50,904 bases of DNA from Planococcus koreensis (GCF_004761975.1 NZ_RQII01000057.1:1-50904); one strand, 5' to 3'. Positions 25,710-34,463 are shown, counted from the first letter of the stretch. Notes: generated by a model not told the origin, from the letters alone. Made by a program: numbers and translations.

Positions 25710-26474
25710 ATGGCAGACAACAGCAATATGCAAACTGGCAAAAAAGGGACAACCAGACGCGACTTTTTGAAAAATTCCGGGTTGACCGTCGGCGGCGTTG
25801 TGCTGGGAGGCGCGATTGGCAGTTTGTTCGGCGGCGGCAGCACGGCGACAACGCAGGAAACCGCACCCGCTGCACCCGCATTGACCGTCAATCCGTCAGC
25901 GGCATTAATGTTCTTTACGCCCGACCAATACAAATTGGCGGCAGCAGCTGCTGAACGCATTTACCCGAAAGATGATAACGGCCCAGGCGCTATGGAATTG
26001 AACGCCGCCATCTACATCGACCACCAACTGGCTGGCGCATGGGGCATCAATTCCAAGGAATACATGGCCGGACCGTTTTACAAAGCAGAAGAAACCCAAG
26101 GCAGCCAAATCCGCATTTTGCGCAAAGACCTGTTCGTTATGGGACTTGCCGCTTTGAACACATACAGCAACAAGAACTTCGATGCCAACTTCGCCGACTT
26201 GGAAGCGGAGCAGCAAGACGAGGTATTGACGGCTTTCAGCGAAGACAAAGCACCTGAAATTTCAAAAGTGCGTTCGGGCATCTTTTTCAATTTGCTGCGC
26301 AGTTTGACGATTGAAGGCGTTTATGCCGATCCCCTATACGGCGGCAATAAAGAAATGCAGGGCTGGGCGATGCGCAAATACCCAGGCACCCGCTTAAGCT
26401 TTGCAAAGGAAATCCAAAACAGCGATTTTGTTCAATTGGACCCCGAGAGCCTCACCAGCCACATGGGCCATTAA
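25710..26474 (+). CDS. Gluconate 2-dehydrogenase subunit 3-like protein with Tat signal
   Basis: A 254-residue small subunit of a membrane-associated FAD dehydrogenase. The N-terminus carries a twin-arginine signal, TRRDFLKNSG, followed by a hydrophobic GGVVLGGAIGSL stretch, so it is probably carried across the membrane by TatAC together with its partner. The rest matches the gluconate dehydrogenase subunit 3 family (FFTPDQYKLAAAAAERIYP, then YADPLYGGN...GW). GGAGG precedes the ATG. The FAD subunit follows 22 bp downstream. Confidence 0.88.
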   Translation: MADNSNMQTGKKGTTRRDFLKNSGLTVGGVVLGGAIGSLFGGGSTATTQETAPAAPALTVNPSAALMFFTPDQYKLAAAAAERIYPKDDNGPGAMELNAAIYIDHQLAGAWGINSKEYMAGPFYKAEETQGSQIRILRKDLFVMGLAALNTYSNKNFDANFADLEAEQQDEVLTAFSEDKAPEISKVRSGIFFNLLRSLTIEGVYADPLYGGNKEMQGWAMRKYPGTRLSFAKEIQNSDFVQLDPESLTSHMGH

Positions 26475-26496
26475 TGACAGGAAGGATTGATTTATT

Positions 26497-28218
26497 ATGG
26501 CTACAAAATTACCGAAAGTACCCGTTGTTGTCGTCGGCATGGGATGGGCAGGCGGCATCGTAGCGTCTGAGCTGACCAAAGCTGGCATATCCGTTGTCGG
26601 GCTCGAGCGCGGCAAAGACCGCAACAGCAGCGATTACATGATGGCCCACGATGAGCTGCGCTACCAGCACCGCGAGGAATTGATGCAGGATCTGTCCAAA
26701 GAAACCATTACAAGCCGCAATAACGAAAAAATGCGCGCCTTGCCGATGCGTGATTATGGAACGTTCATCGTCGGAGATGGCGTCGGCGGAGCCGGAAGCC
26801 ATTGGAACGGCCAAACTTACCGCTTCCTGCCTTACGATTTCGAAATCAAGACGATGACCGAAGAGCGCTACGGCGCTGATAAAATCAGTCCGGACATGCC
26901 GCTTCAAAATTGGGGCATCACGTACGACGAAATTGAACCTTATTACGATACATTCGAAAAAATGGCCGGAATTTCGGGCGAAACGGTGGAAGGATTCGGT
27001 TATGGCCCCCGTTCTAACCCTTATCCGACCGGTCCGATGCTGAAAACGCCGATCATGGAATTATTCGAAACGGCGACGAAAAACTTGGGCTACTCGCCAT
27101 ATATCCTGCCTTCCGGCAACCTTTCGGAAGCTTACGAAAACCCGGACGGCATTTCGCGTGCCGCCTGCCAATACTGCGCTTATTGCGAAAATTTCGGCTG
27201 TGAATACGGCGCCAAAGCAGACCCTGCCGTTACGGTCATTCCGGTGGCAAAACAAACTGGCAACTTGGACCTTCGCACCCATTCCAATGTGACCGAAATC
27301 TTGAACGACGGCGTTAAAGCAACAGGCGTCTTATACGTCGACACGATTACAGGGGAAGAATTCGAACAGCCGGCTGAAGTGGTCGTCGTGGCAAGCTATG
27401 TGTTCAACAACGTCCGCCTGTTATTGAATTCCGGCTTGGGCCGCCCTTATAATTCCGCCGACCAAACCGGATCGATCGGCAAGAACTATTGCTACCAGGT
27501 CAGCTCCGCTTCTTCGATGATGTTTTTTGAAGGCAAGGAATTCAACCTTTATGGAGGCGCCGGTGCACTTGGCATCGAAATCCCTGATTTCGTCGGCGAT
27601 GCATTCGACCATTCCGAGCTGAACTTCCTTCACGGGGCCGGCATCCGTGTCACCCAATACGGCAACCGCCCGATCGCGAACAACGTGGTCCCTGCAGGCA
27701 CTCCAGCTTGGGGTGCAGAATTCAAAGCGGCATCGATCAAATACGCGAACAGCTTTTTTCCGGTGAAATCGCAAGGAGCCAGCATGCCGCACCGCTATAA
27801 TTACCTCGATTTGGATCCGGAGTACAAGGACGCTTACGGCAAACCCTTGCTGCGCATGACATTCGATTACACCGAGCAGGACCGTGAACTGGTGAAATAC
27901 ATCTCCAAAGTCACGCATAAAATCGCGGAAGAAATCGGCGCCGATATCATCCAGACAAACGAAGAACAAGGCGCTTTCAATGTTAATAAAGACACCAATA
28001 CCCACAACACAGGCGGCGTCATCATGGGGGCAGATCCCGAAACGTCCGCAGTGAACAGCTACCTGCAAATGTGGGACGCAGAAAATGTATTTGTTGTCGG
28101 CGCATCCGCTTTCCCGCACAATAGTGCATTCAACCCGACAGTCACTTTAGGTGCGCTTTCCTACCGCGCAGCGGAAGGAATCCAGCGTTTCCTGAAAGAA
28201 GGCGGCTCGCTCGTCTAA
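26497..28218 (+). CDS. GMC-family oxidoreductase, gluconate/sugar dehydrogenase FAD subunit
   Basis: A 573-residue flavoprotein. It opens with the FAD-binding VVVVGMGWAGGIVASELTKA and an ERGKD adenosine-ribose motif. The GMC C-terminal part has THNTGGVIMGADPETSAVN and FPHNSAFNPTVTLGALSYRA with the active-site His/Asn. A Cys cluster (CQYCAYCENFGC, about 224-235) may bind metal. It oxidises a sugar or sugar acid and passes electrons to the membrane. It has no signal peptide of its own and would be co-exported with the Tat-bearing subunit. No cytochrome c subunit gene is adjacent. Confidence 0.9.
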   Translation: MATKLPKVPVVVVGMGWAGGIVASELTKAGISVVGLERGKDRNSSDYMMAHDELRYQHREELMQDLSKETITSRNNEKMRALPMRDYGTFIVGDGVGGAGSHWNGQTYRFLPYDFEIKTMTEERYGADKISPDMPLQNWGITYDEIEPYYDTFEKMAGISGETVEGFGYGPRSNPYPTGPMLKTPIMELFETATKNLGYSPYILPSGNLSEAYENPDGISRAACQYCAYCENFGCEYGAKADPAVTVIPVAKQTGNLDLRTHSNVTEILNDGVKATGVLYVDTITGEEFEQPAEVVVVASYVFNNVRLLLNSGLGRPYNSADQTGSIGKNYCYQVSSASSMMFFEGKEFNLYGGAGALGIEIPDFVGDAFDHSELNFLHGAGIRVTQYGNRPIANNVVPAGTPAWGAEFKAASIKYANSFFPVKSQGASMPHRYNYLDLDPEYKDAYGKPLLRMTFDYTEQDRELVKYISKVTHKIAEEIGADIIQTNEEQGAFNVNKDTNTHNTGGVIMGADPETSAVNSYLQMWDAENVFVVGASAFPHNSAFNPTVTLGALSYRAAEGIQRFLKEGGSLV

Positions 28219-28231
28219 GCCGATGCCATCC

Positions 28232-28270
28232 AAAAAGCTTCAAGTTCCGATTGGGACTTGGAGCTTTTTT
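28232..28270 (+). terminator. Terminator of the gluconate-dehydrogenase-like operon
   Basis: The stem AAAAAGCTTCAAGTTCC / GGGACTTGGAGCTTTTTT around a short loop, 14 bp past the stop codon. Confidence 0.85.
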
Positions 28271-28345
28271 GTGTATTTGCCGGATAAGGCCCGGGTGTAC
28301 TACAATGTGTTGAGCACATGAAAGCTTTCGGAAAGGAGAAAAGGC

Positions 28346-29254
28346 ATGGATTTTCTGCAATTAAAGTATTTTCAAGAAGTGGCGAAACATCAGCACCTGA
28401 CAAAAGCCGCTCAAGCACTCAACGTGTCCCAGCCCGCACTCAGCAAGACGATTGCCAAACTGGAGACGCGCCTGGGCTACCAGCTGTTCGACCGCACCGG
28501 CCGGCAAATCCGCCTGAACACGTTGGGAAAAGCTTATTTGAAAACGGTTGACGCGATTTTCCTGGAACTGCAAAAAAGCGAGAAAGAATTGGCGTTTTTG
28601 ACCGAAAAACAAAATCGCCTGATTTCCGTAGCGGTCACCATCCCGACCATCTTACCCGAACTATTGGGCGGATTTTTGAAAATACATCCCCAAGCCCAAT
28701 TCCGCCAATACCAGGCATTTGCCCAGCGCATGCAAAGCCAGCTTGAAAGCGGCGAAATCGATGTCGGCATCTCCACTTTTCCCATCCACGGAGAAAACAT
28801 CGAATGGTATCCGATTATCGAAGAAGAGATCCTGTTGGCCGTGCCCCTCACCCACCCGCTCGCTGCCCGCAAAAGCATCGAGCTGACAGAAGTCCGAAAT
28901 GATCCGTTTATCGTCATGCCGCCTGGCTACGGATTTCGCGATTTAACGGAAAACTTCTGCGCCCAAGCCGGATTTTACCCGGACTTCGCCTTTGAAGGCG
29001 ACGAAACGGGCGTCACCTACGAACTGGTCGAGAAAGGGCTCGGCATCGCCTTCAGCCCCTCTTTAATCAGAAGCAAACGCCTTGCTACGCTTCAATTGGC
29101 CGAGCTGAAGATCTCGGAACCCAAATGTACACGTTCGGTAGGGCTCGTCTGGCATAAAGAACGCAGCCAGACAGACACCGTCAAGGAGTTCATCGCTTAC
29201 ACAATCGCCTTTTTGGAAAAACAGAAACAACAGGCGCTTGCAGATCAAGCATGA
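28346..29254 (+). CDS. LysR-family transcriptional regulator
   Basis: A 302-residue LTTR. The N-terminal winged helix is clear (FLQLKYFQEVAKHQHLTKAA, then VSQPALSKTIAKLE and LFDRTGR). The remainder is a type-2 periplasmic-binding fold effector domain. AAAGGAG precedes the ATG. The palindrome GAAAGCTTTC lies just upstream of the SD and could be involved in autoregulation. It is in the same direction as the dehydrogenase operon, separated by a terminator, so control of that operon is possible but not shown. Confidence 0.92.
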   Translation: MDFLQLKYFQEVAKHQHLTKAAQALNVSQPALSKTIAKLETRLGYQLFDRTGRQIRLNTLGKAYLKTVDAIFLELQKSEKELAFLTEKQNRLISVAVTIPTILPELLGGFLKIHPQAQFRQYQAFAQRMQSQLESGEIDVGISTFPIHGENIEWYPIIEEEILLAVPLTHPLAARKSIELTEVRNDPFIVMPPGYGFRDLTENFCAQAGFYPDFAFEGDETGVTYELVEKGLGIAFSPSLIRSKRLATLQLAELKISEPKCTRSVGLVWHKERSQTDTVKEFIAYTIAFLEKQKQQALADQA

Positions 29255-29321
29255 TAGACGGCCGATAATTTTCACGGTTGCCGAATCTTATGCTTGATTC
29301 AATGTTAGCCCTTCTAAATAC

Positions 29322-29363
29322 AAAAAAAGACAGGATGTCCGGTTGCCGGCATCCTGTCTTTTT
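29322..29363. terminator. Bidirectional terminator between LysR and LysM genes
   Basis: AAAAAGACAGGATG pairs with CATCCTGTCTTTTT around a GC-rich loop. It lies between two convergent genes and has T-runs both ways. Confidence 0.88.
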
Positions 29364-29414
29364 CGTTGTTGCTCGCTCGCTGCGAACCCTGCAAGTAAAA
29401 CGTGAATCCATTTT

Positions 29415-30260
29415 TCATTCCAATTCTTGTACCGCATAAGAAACCATTTCATAGCGCGGTCCTACACGAACCACGGTGAACGTTAAGCGGAGATCATTCC
29501 GATCCGCCAAATGCTGGATGGAATCATTTCCTTGATACAGGTTTATCGCATAATAATCATTTCCCACTTTCACTTCGATGACGCGGCCGTCTGCCAATCC
29601 GAAAGGTTCTTCTGTGGTGATTTCCAATACTTCACCCGAGACTTTAAGCTTTTGAAGTATTTGCAATGTACCACTTGGCAAAGTGATGGTGTTGCCGAAT
29701 TTGTTTTGCAGCGTATACTTGGTGTCGCCTGACTTCACGGTGTACGAGGCAGAAGTTCGGTATATGACCCCCGTGTCCGGATAAAGCGTCAAAATTTGCC
29801 CGATTTTAATGATGTCTGATGTTAAGTTGTTCAATCTCTTGATGCTGTCGATTGAAACACCGGTCCGTTTCGAGATGGAATACAAGGTATCCCCTTTTAC
29901 CACCTGATAGTTTCTGTCATCCAGATTTTCCTGGTTTCCAGACCACGGCTGGTCTTTGGGCGGAATTGCGATTTTTTGCCCGACGATTATTTTGGTGCTT
30001 GTGGTGAAGTTCGCTGCCATCAGCTGTTCAACCACCAAACCGTATTTTTTTGCAATGCTGTAGAACGTGTCGCCTTTTTTGACAATGTAATAACTGGCCA
30101 CTTCCGTCGCTGCACTTGGCGAACTTACTGGGCCGACAAGTGCAGCGGAAGAGACTAACGCAAACGACAAAAGGATTTTTGCCATTCGCTTCTGTCCGCT
30201 GGACGAGCGCGGCTCTTTCTTCTTGTTCTGAGGAACGGGTTTCAAACTGAACTTTTCCAT
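29415..30260 (-). CDS. Secreted LysM-domain cell wall protein
   Basis: A 281-residue protein. A basic N-terminal stretch (about 1-27) is followed by a hydrophobic segment (~28-50), giving a long signal or anchor. Three LysM modules follow: YYIVKKGDTFYSIAKKYG, YQVVKGDTLYSISKRTG and a more divergent YTVKSGDTKYTLQNKFG. A C-terminal ~60-residue domain carries a VVRVGPRYEMVSYAVQELE end. LysM modules bind peptidoglycan, so it is likely a wall-bound protein. No hydrolase domain is seen. It stands alone with its own terminator region. Confidence 0.85.
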   Translation of the reverse strand: MEKFSLKPVPQNKKKEPRSSSGQKRMAKILLSFALVSSAALVGPVSSPSAATEVASYYIVKKGDTFYSIAKKYGLVVEQLMAANFTTSTKIIVGQKIAIPPKDQPWSGNQENLDDRNYQVVKGDTLYSISKRTGVSIDSIKRLNNLTSDIIKIGQILTLYPDTGVIYRTSASYTVKSGDTKYTLQNKFGNTITLPSGTLQILQKLKVSGEVLEITTEEPFGLADGRVIEVKVGNDYYAINLYQGNDSIQHLADRNDLRLTFTVVRVGPRYEMVSYAVQELE

Positions 30261-30432
30261 CTTACTCCCCTGCTTTCCGGTTTTATTTTACTGCCATCAC
30301 CCCTTAAATTCCCGTTAACGAAAATTAATAATCATTTTTTTGTTATTTTTCTGATAATATTACAAATTCTTAATCGATTGACCCTGAGTGCCGTTCCAAA
30401 GAGGAGCACAAAATACCTCAATAAAACAAATA

Positions 30433-30467
30433 GCCACTCCTGGAAATGGTGATTTTCCAGGAGTGGC
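30433..30467 (-). terminator. Terminator-like hairpin after the tartrate dehydratase gene
   Basis: A near-perfect stem, GCCACTCCTGGAAA / TTTCCAGGAGTGGC, about 60 bp past the stop codon, followed on the minus strand by A+T-rich TATTTGTTTTATT. Confidence 0.7.
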
Positions 30468-30524
30468 ATTGGATAACTTATAAATTGCGGTGCAGGGCAA
30501 AGTTTTATTCTTAGGCGGGTGGAA

Positions 30525-31688
30525 TTATTCAGCCACCGAACGCAGCAATTTAATCAACGGTGCTTTTGTTTCGAAACCGATCCCTGGAACGTCAGGCAAA
30601 CCGACATAGCCATTTACAACCGGAATATCATCGGCAAATCCACCGAATGGTTGAAAGATTCCCGGATAAGACTCATTGCCGCCCAGACCCAACCCGGCTG
30701 CAATGTTCAGCGACAATTGATGGCCGCCATGCGGAATGCACCGGCGTGAAGACCAGCCATGCTCTTTTAACATATCCAGTATTCTCATATACTCCACAAG
30801 CCCATAACTTAACGCACAGTCAAATTGCAGGTAATCCCGATCGGGCCTCATTCCCCCGTAGCGGATGAGGTTGCGGGCATCCTGCATGGAAAACAGGTTT
30901 TCCCCCGTTGCCATCGGGTTTTTATAATGCTTGGCAAGCTCCACTTGAAGCTCGTAGTCCAGCGGATCTCCTACTTCTTCATACCAAAACAAATTATAGG
31001 GCTCCAGCTTTTCAGCGTATCGAATCGCCGTCTCCAAATCAAAGCGGCCATTCACATCCACCGCCAGCGATTGGCCAGATGGCACCACTTCCAGCACGGC
31101 TTCAATTCGCCGAAGATCTTCTTCTAAACCGTTTCCGATTTTCATTTTCACGACGGAATACCCGAGGTCAAGATAGCCTTTCATCTCTTCCTGCAGCATT
31201 TTATCGTCTTTTCCTGGCTGATAATAGCCGCCTGCCGCATATACAAACACTTTATCGTCCGGCTTTCCATCGCCATAGCGTTCGGCCAGCAGTTGATAAA
31301 GGGGCTTTTCTTCAATTTTTGCAATAAGGTCCCAAACTGCCATATCCAGTGTTCCCACCGCAACCGAGCGTTCCCCATGGCCGCCTGGCTTTTCGCCCGT
31401 CATCAAAATATCCCAGATTTTATGAGCATCAAAATTTGAGCCTTCATCATTTAGAATGTCATTTGTTTCCGCTTCCAATAAACGCGGGATAAACCTTTCG
31501 TGGAGAAGTCCGCTTGGCGCATAGCGGCCATTCGAATTGAAACCATAGCCGACAACCCTTTTGCCATTTTTAAATACATCCGTGACGATTGCCACGACAG
31601 AAACGTTCATTTTTGAAAAATCAATATACGCATTTCTGATGCTCGATTTAATCGGTACGGCTTTTTCTTTGATATCAATGATCTTCAT
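30525..31688 (-). CDS. tarD: D(-)-tartrate dehydratase, enolase superfamily
   Basis: A 387-residue mandelate racemase-type enolase-superfamily enzyme. From memory it is closely similar along its length to the D-tartrate dehydratase of Bradyrhizobium: SIRNAYIDF near the N-terminus, EKPGGHGERSVAVGTLDMAV, the catalytic Lys motif VVKMKIG, metal ligands in VDVNGRF, WYEEVGDP and TGENLF, and the catalytic His in CIPHGGHQLSLN. It dehydrates D-tartrate to oxaloacetate. ATG at 31688 has a GGGAGG SD; an in-frame start 15 bases upstream overlaps that SD. It follows a GntR gene with an 18-bp palindrome in front. Confidence 0.9.
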   Translation of the reverse strand: MKIIDIKEKAVPIKSSIRNAYIDFSKMNVSVVAIVTDVFKNGKRVVGYGFNSNGRYAPSGLLHERFIPRLLEAETNDILNDEGSNFDAHKIWDILMTGEKPGGHGERSVAVGTLDMAVWDLIAKIEEKPLYQLLAERYGDGKPDDKVFVYAAGGYYQPGKDDKMLQEEMKGYLDLGYSVVKMKIGNGLEEDLRRIEAVLEVVPSGQSLAVDVNGRFDLETAIRYAEKLEPYNLFWYEEVGDPLDYELQVELAKHYKNPMATGENLFSMQDARNLIRYGGMRPDRDYLQFDCALSYGLVEYMRILDMLKEHGWSSRRCIPHGGHQLSLNIAAGLGLGGNESYPGIFQPFGGFADDIPVVNGYVGLPDVPGIGFETKAPLIKLLRSVAE

Positions 31689-31730
31689 CTTAAAACCTCC
31701 CATTTCGAATGATTGTTTATTTTAAGAATA

Positions 31731-31748
31731 ATTAATAAATTTATTAAT
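31731..31748. promoter_or_regulatory. 18-bp perfect palindrome upstream of tarD, candidate operator
   Basis: ATTAATAAATTTATTAAT is a perfect 9+9 palindrome 43 bp before the tarD start. A dimeric GntR/FCD repressor, such as the product of the adjacent gene, could bind it. The A+T-rich setting makes a chance palindrome possible. Confidence 0.45.
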
Positions 31749-31828
31749 GTCAATAAAAAGCGATAAATTAATTAAAATAACGTAAATAGTCATTTAATAA
31801 ATTTTTTAAATTTCGAAGCATAATAAAA

Positions 31829-31854
31829 AGACGCTTCTTGTCCAGAAACGTCTT
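31829..31854 (-). terminator. Terminator of the GntR gene
   Basis: On the minus strand AAGACGTTTCT / AGAAGCGTCTT is followed by TTTATTA, directly after the stop codon. It separates the regulator from tarD, which must then have its own promoter. Confidence 0.75.
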
Positions 31855-31857
31855 ACG

Positions 31858-32595
31858 TTATTTTCCTTGCTTATTTATTGGCTTGCTTTCGATAATCGCC
31901 AAGATTTCCTGTCCGCCGCGATGCCTATGGGAATGCATGAGAAGCTGCGCTGCTTTGCTGTCCTCGGCTCGCATGGCAGCTACGATTGCCTTATGTTCCT
32001 TGATGGAGCGGACAGGAAGCTTTCGCTCATTAATGGTGAATAAGCGAGCCCGGTACAATTGATCTGAATGGCTGTCCATGATATTTTGCAGCCGCTCATT
32101 CCGGGAGTACGCAACGATCAAATGATGAAATTGGTTATCTGCCTCTAAATAAGCCTCTAAATTATTTTCATCCAGGCATTTTTCCTGGCGCGCAATAAGG
32201 GAATCCAGCATGTCGAGCTGTTTTTCCTCCATATTCAAAGTGGCTAACTCCGCAGCCACACCATCCAGCGCTTCAGCAATTTGGCAAATTTGCTCGATGT
32301 TTTCTTTGATGATCGGTTCAACACTAAAGCCTTTTCGAGGGGTCAACCGAATCCAGCGATCCATCTCCAGTCGTATCAACGCTTCGCGAACGGGCGTCCG
32401 GCTCATTTCCAGCATGTCGATAATTTCCCGTTCCAAAAAAGCCTCATTGGGTTGAAGCTGCAGGTTTCGAATCGCTTGTTGAATAATGATATAGGCCTGC
32501 TGCGGCAAGCGATCTTCGTTTGCTTCTTCTTTGTATTGCAATAAGGTTTTCTTTAAAGCACTGTGATCACTGCTTCGCTTCTCTTTTTGCTTCAT
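31858..32595 (-). CDS. GntR-family regulator with FCD domain
   Basis: A 245-residue regulator. The winged helix covers about residues 30-100 (LEREIIDMLEMSRTPVREAL, then RKGFSV), and the all-helical FCD ligand domain follows, with DNQFHHLIV and HKAIVAAM as metal/ligand-site motifs. FCD ligands are usually organic acids, which fits control of the tartrate dehydratase gene behind it. The ATG at 32595 is chosen because TTGGTGG lies six bases upstream. Confidence 0.88.
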   Translation of the reverse strand: MKQKEKRSSDHSALKKTLLQYKEEANEDRLPQQAYIIIQQAIRNLQLQPNEAFLEREIIDMLEMSRTPVREALIRLEMDRWIRLTPRKGFSVEPIIKENIEQICQIAEALDGVAAELATLNMEEKQLDMLDSLIARQEKCLDENNLEAYLEADNQFHHLIVAYSRNERLQNIMDSHSDQLYRARLFTINERKLPVRSIKEHKAIVAAMRAEDSKAAQLLMHSHRHRGGQEILAIIESKPINKQGK

Positions 32596-32754
32596 GCTAT
32601 CCACCAAATTTCATTTTATTAAAGTCGCCGATATTAACTGAATTATATCAGATTTCCGCCTAAATGATTGAGGCCTTACACGCAACTTCCGGCCAGGGAT
32701 GCATACGGCATGAATTGCATAAGATTATCAAAAAACGTAAAAATCCTTGCTTCA

Positions 32755-33309
32755 TTAAAATTCCAAAAACTGTTGATAGCCTTCTGTGAATAAATTAAAT
32801 CGGTTTTCTTCGGTTTCTTCAGGAAGTAAAAAAGACAAAAAGTATACCCCATCGTATTTATAGGTCACTTTGAAAATCCATTTTTCTTCAATTTTTTCAT
32901 TGTCCGTATAGACAATCATTTGATGCTTCGATCGTATTTGAAAATCATCCAAGTACCCGTCCTGCACTTCACCTTTAGCGTAAATCTGATCAACAGCCGG
33001 TTCATCATCATTCGTTACTGCTATACCTTCCTTTATGACAACATACCGGTTCCCATAATCTCCGCCTTCGTGGAGATACTGTTCCACAATGTAAATACTA
33101 TCGTCATTGTAGAACCCATAATTTCTTGGAGTGAGAAGATATGAGCCTTCCACCTCTCCAAATTCCTCAAGATTGCTTGCGCTTACCATTTCTTCGACAT
33201 CGTTTCTGTCAGGGGCCGGTTCATAGTAAAACATGAATAGAACCAGCAGGATACCAATGGCAATTAAACCGATTAGCATAGCAAGAAAAAGCCATAAGCG
33301 TTTTTTCAT
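32755..33309 (-). CDS. Membrane-anchored hypothetical protein, 184 residues
   Basis: The N-terminus is a basic start and one long hydrophobic helix (about 5-29), followed by an acidic, Tyr-rich extracytoplasmic domain (YLLTPRNYGFYNDDSIYIVE and later YDGVYFLSFLLPEE). No Cys is at the membrane edge, so it is not a lipoprotein. It is the first gene of the A+T-rich region of small hypothetical genes. No family was recognised. Confidence 0.6.
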   Translation of the reverse strand: MKKRLWLFLAMLIGLIAIGILLVLFMFYYEPAPDRNDVEEMVSASNLEEFGEVEGSYLLTPRNYGFYNDDSIYIVEQYLHEGGDYGNRYVVIKEGIAVTNDDEPAVDQIYAKGEVQDGYLDDFQIRSKHQMIVYTDNEKIEEKWIFKVTYKYDGVYFLSFLLPEETEENRFNLFTEGYQQFLEF

Positions 33310-33366
33310 GTCATTTCCCCTTATGAAATCAGTATTTCATGACTTCAAATCATTCCAGTTCTTCTT

Positions 33367-33561
33367 TCAATAGATATTACCATAAAAATCCAATGGTTCA
33401 ATATCTCGTGTCATGAAAAAGTTAGCCATTTCTTCTAATTTTCCCCCGTATAAAAATATTACGATTCCCCAGAAGAGAGTTTTAAGATACTCCAAATGGA
33501 AATCGTCTGTAGCTTGGCTTTCTTCAACTGTGCCATTTCTAAAAGCTTCATTTATTTTTAA
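33367..33561 (-). pseudogene. Probable 5'-truncated gene remnant in the 33310-33813 gap
   Basis: A 64-codon open frame without any start codon at its 5' end. It reads ...EAFRNGTVEESQATDDFHLE, then YLKTLFWGIVIFLYGGKLEE and MANFFMTRDIEPLDFYGNIY before the stop. The composition is protein-like: a charged start, a hydrophobic core and amphipathic tail. An upstream TAA precedes it directly. It could be the 3' end of a decayed accessory gene. I see nothing else in this gap apart from the terminator at 33713-33738. Confidence 0.35.
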
Positions 33562-33712
33562 TTACCATTCTTTTTATTAACTATTCAATGCATCAAACTC
33601 GAATCTTTTTCAAAGTAGATAATTCTGAACAGTCATCAGCATTTATGCTTGATAAGCATTGCATAAGAAAATCCTATCTGCTGAAATTATATTAATAAAT
33701 CTTGGTAACAAG

Positions 33713-33738
33713 AAAAGGACCACCTCAAAAGGCAGCCC
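33713..33738 (-). terminator. Likely terminator of the 101-residue membrane protein gene
   Basis: On the minus strand GGGCTGCC pairs with GGTGGTCC (four G-U or Watson-Crick pairs mixed), followed by TTTTCTTG. It is about 75 bp after the stop codon at 33814. Confidence 0.5.
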
Positions 33739-33813
33739 ATGTTTCTTTCACTAATTCTTGTAAATTTTTTAACTTTGATAAAGCGTTAACAATCTCGCCT
33801 TTCAACCATCGGA

Positions 33814-34119
33814 TTAAAAAGCCGTATACCCGATGGCTGTCATAACCGGATAGGCGGTCATTCCAAGGAACATTAAAAATAAAACCAGCCCTATCAAAAA
33901 AGATTTCCGGTTCATCCGGGAGCGGTTCATCAGCAGGACAATGAGCCAGATGGGCATGGCAATCAGAATATTGAACCCGCATAAGTAGATGGCGAGCCCA
34001 GTATAAATGGTGTTAACGGGATATACATCTATAGCGATATTTATGACATAATCCAGCACGATCAAAGCTGCAAGAATTAGAACCGCAATGCCATTATAAG
34101 CAATCCAAACTTTTTTCAT
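33814..34119 (-). CDS. Hypothetical membrane protein, 101 residues
   Basis: Three hydrophobic segments (about 8-28, 40-65 and 75-98) with a basic MNRSRMNRK loop before the last. The start MKKVWIAYNG is preceded by a GAGGTGTC-like SD. The same promoter block found at 39791 lies 180 bp upstream. It was not recognised as a known family. Confidence 0.6.
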   Translation of the reverse strand: MKKVWIAYNGIAVLILAALIVLDYVINIAIDVYPVNTIYTGLAIYLCGFNILIAMPIWLIVLLMNRSRMNRKSFLIGLVLFLMFLGMTAYPVMTAIGYTAF

Positions 34120-34298
34120 TTGACACCTCGGTTCTTAAGAGTTAATTCTTTGCCTACTCTAAGGTGTTAACGGGAATAATTTCTCCACTGACCATTTTAA
34201 AGCGTTGTTTTATTTTCGCTTTCCTATAAGTGAACGCCTACTTGTAACCTATTTTCATATGTAACAATCTCTTTTTTTCATAAAAAATCTTCTCTGGG

Positions 34299-34343
34299 CT
34301 TCTATATACTTATTTTACCATTTCCTGATTTTAAAGATAGAAG
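34299..34343 (-). promoter_or_regulatory. Reused promoter block, copy 1
   Basis: On the minus strand it reads CTTCTATC, a spacer, then TGGTAAAATAAGTATATA: an extended -10 (TGG TAAAAT) with a weak -35 near TTCTAT. The block is nearly the same as at 39791-39838 and drives the gene at 33814-34119. Confidence 0.6.
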
Positions 34344-34370
34344 CAACTCCAATGGACTCAAATTAATTCC

Positions 34371-34463
34371 AAGCGTTCATAAAAGTATACTTCTACAAAC
34401 CAAAAGCGAGAAAATAAGCTTTAATCTGCCTATTTTCTCGCTTTCTATTTGTGCAGCTTCCTG
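34371..34463 (-). repeat. Intergenic module type I, copy A (quasi-palindrome plus terminator)
   Basis: On the plus strand AAGCGTTCATAAAAGTATAC and TTCTAC are followed by a hairpin AAAGCGAGAAAATA / TATTTTCTCGCTTT (34403-34444), which terminates the anti-sigma gene on the minus strand, then TTTCTATTTGTGCAGCTTCC. The same order of blocks recurs at 37164. The rest of 34120-34553 holds the promoter block and A+T-rich DNA without a gene. Confidence 0.65.

Noticed and set aside
27421..28119. A 232-codon minus-strand open frame
   Set aside because: Antisense to the GMC oxidoreductase; no SD and Cys/Val/Arg-rich composition of a shadow frame.
33725..33982. An 85-codon minus-strand frame overlapping the 101-residue membrane protein gene
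   Set aside because: Only its last 24 codons lie outside the other gene; the overlap is in a shadow frame and there is no SD.
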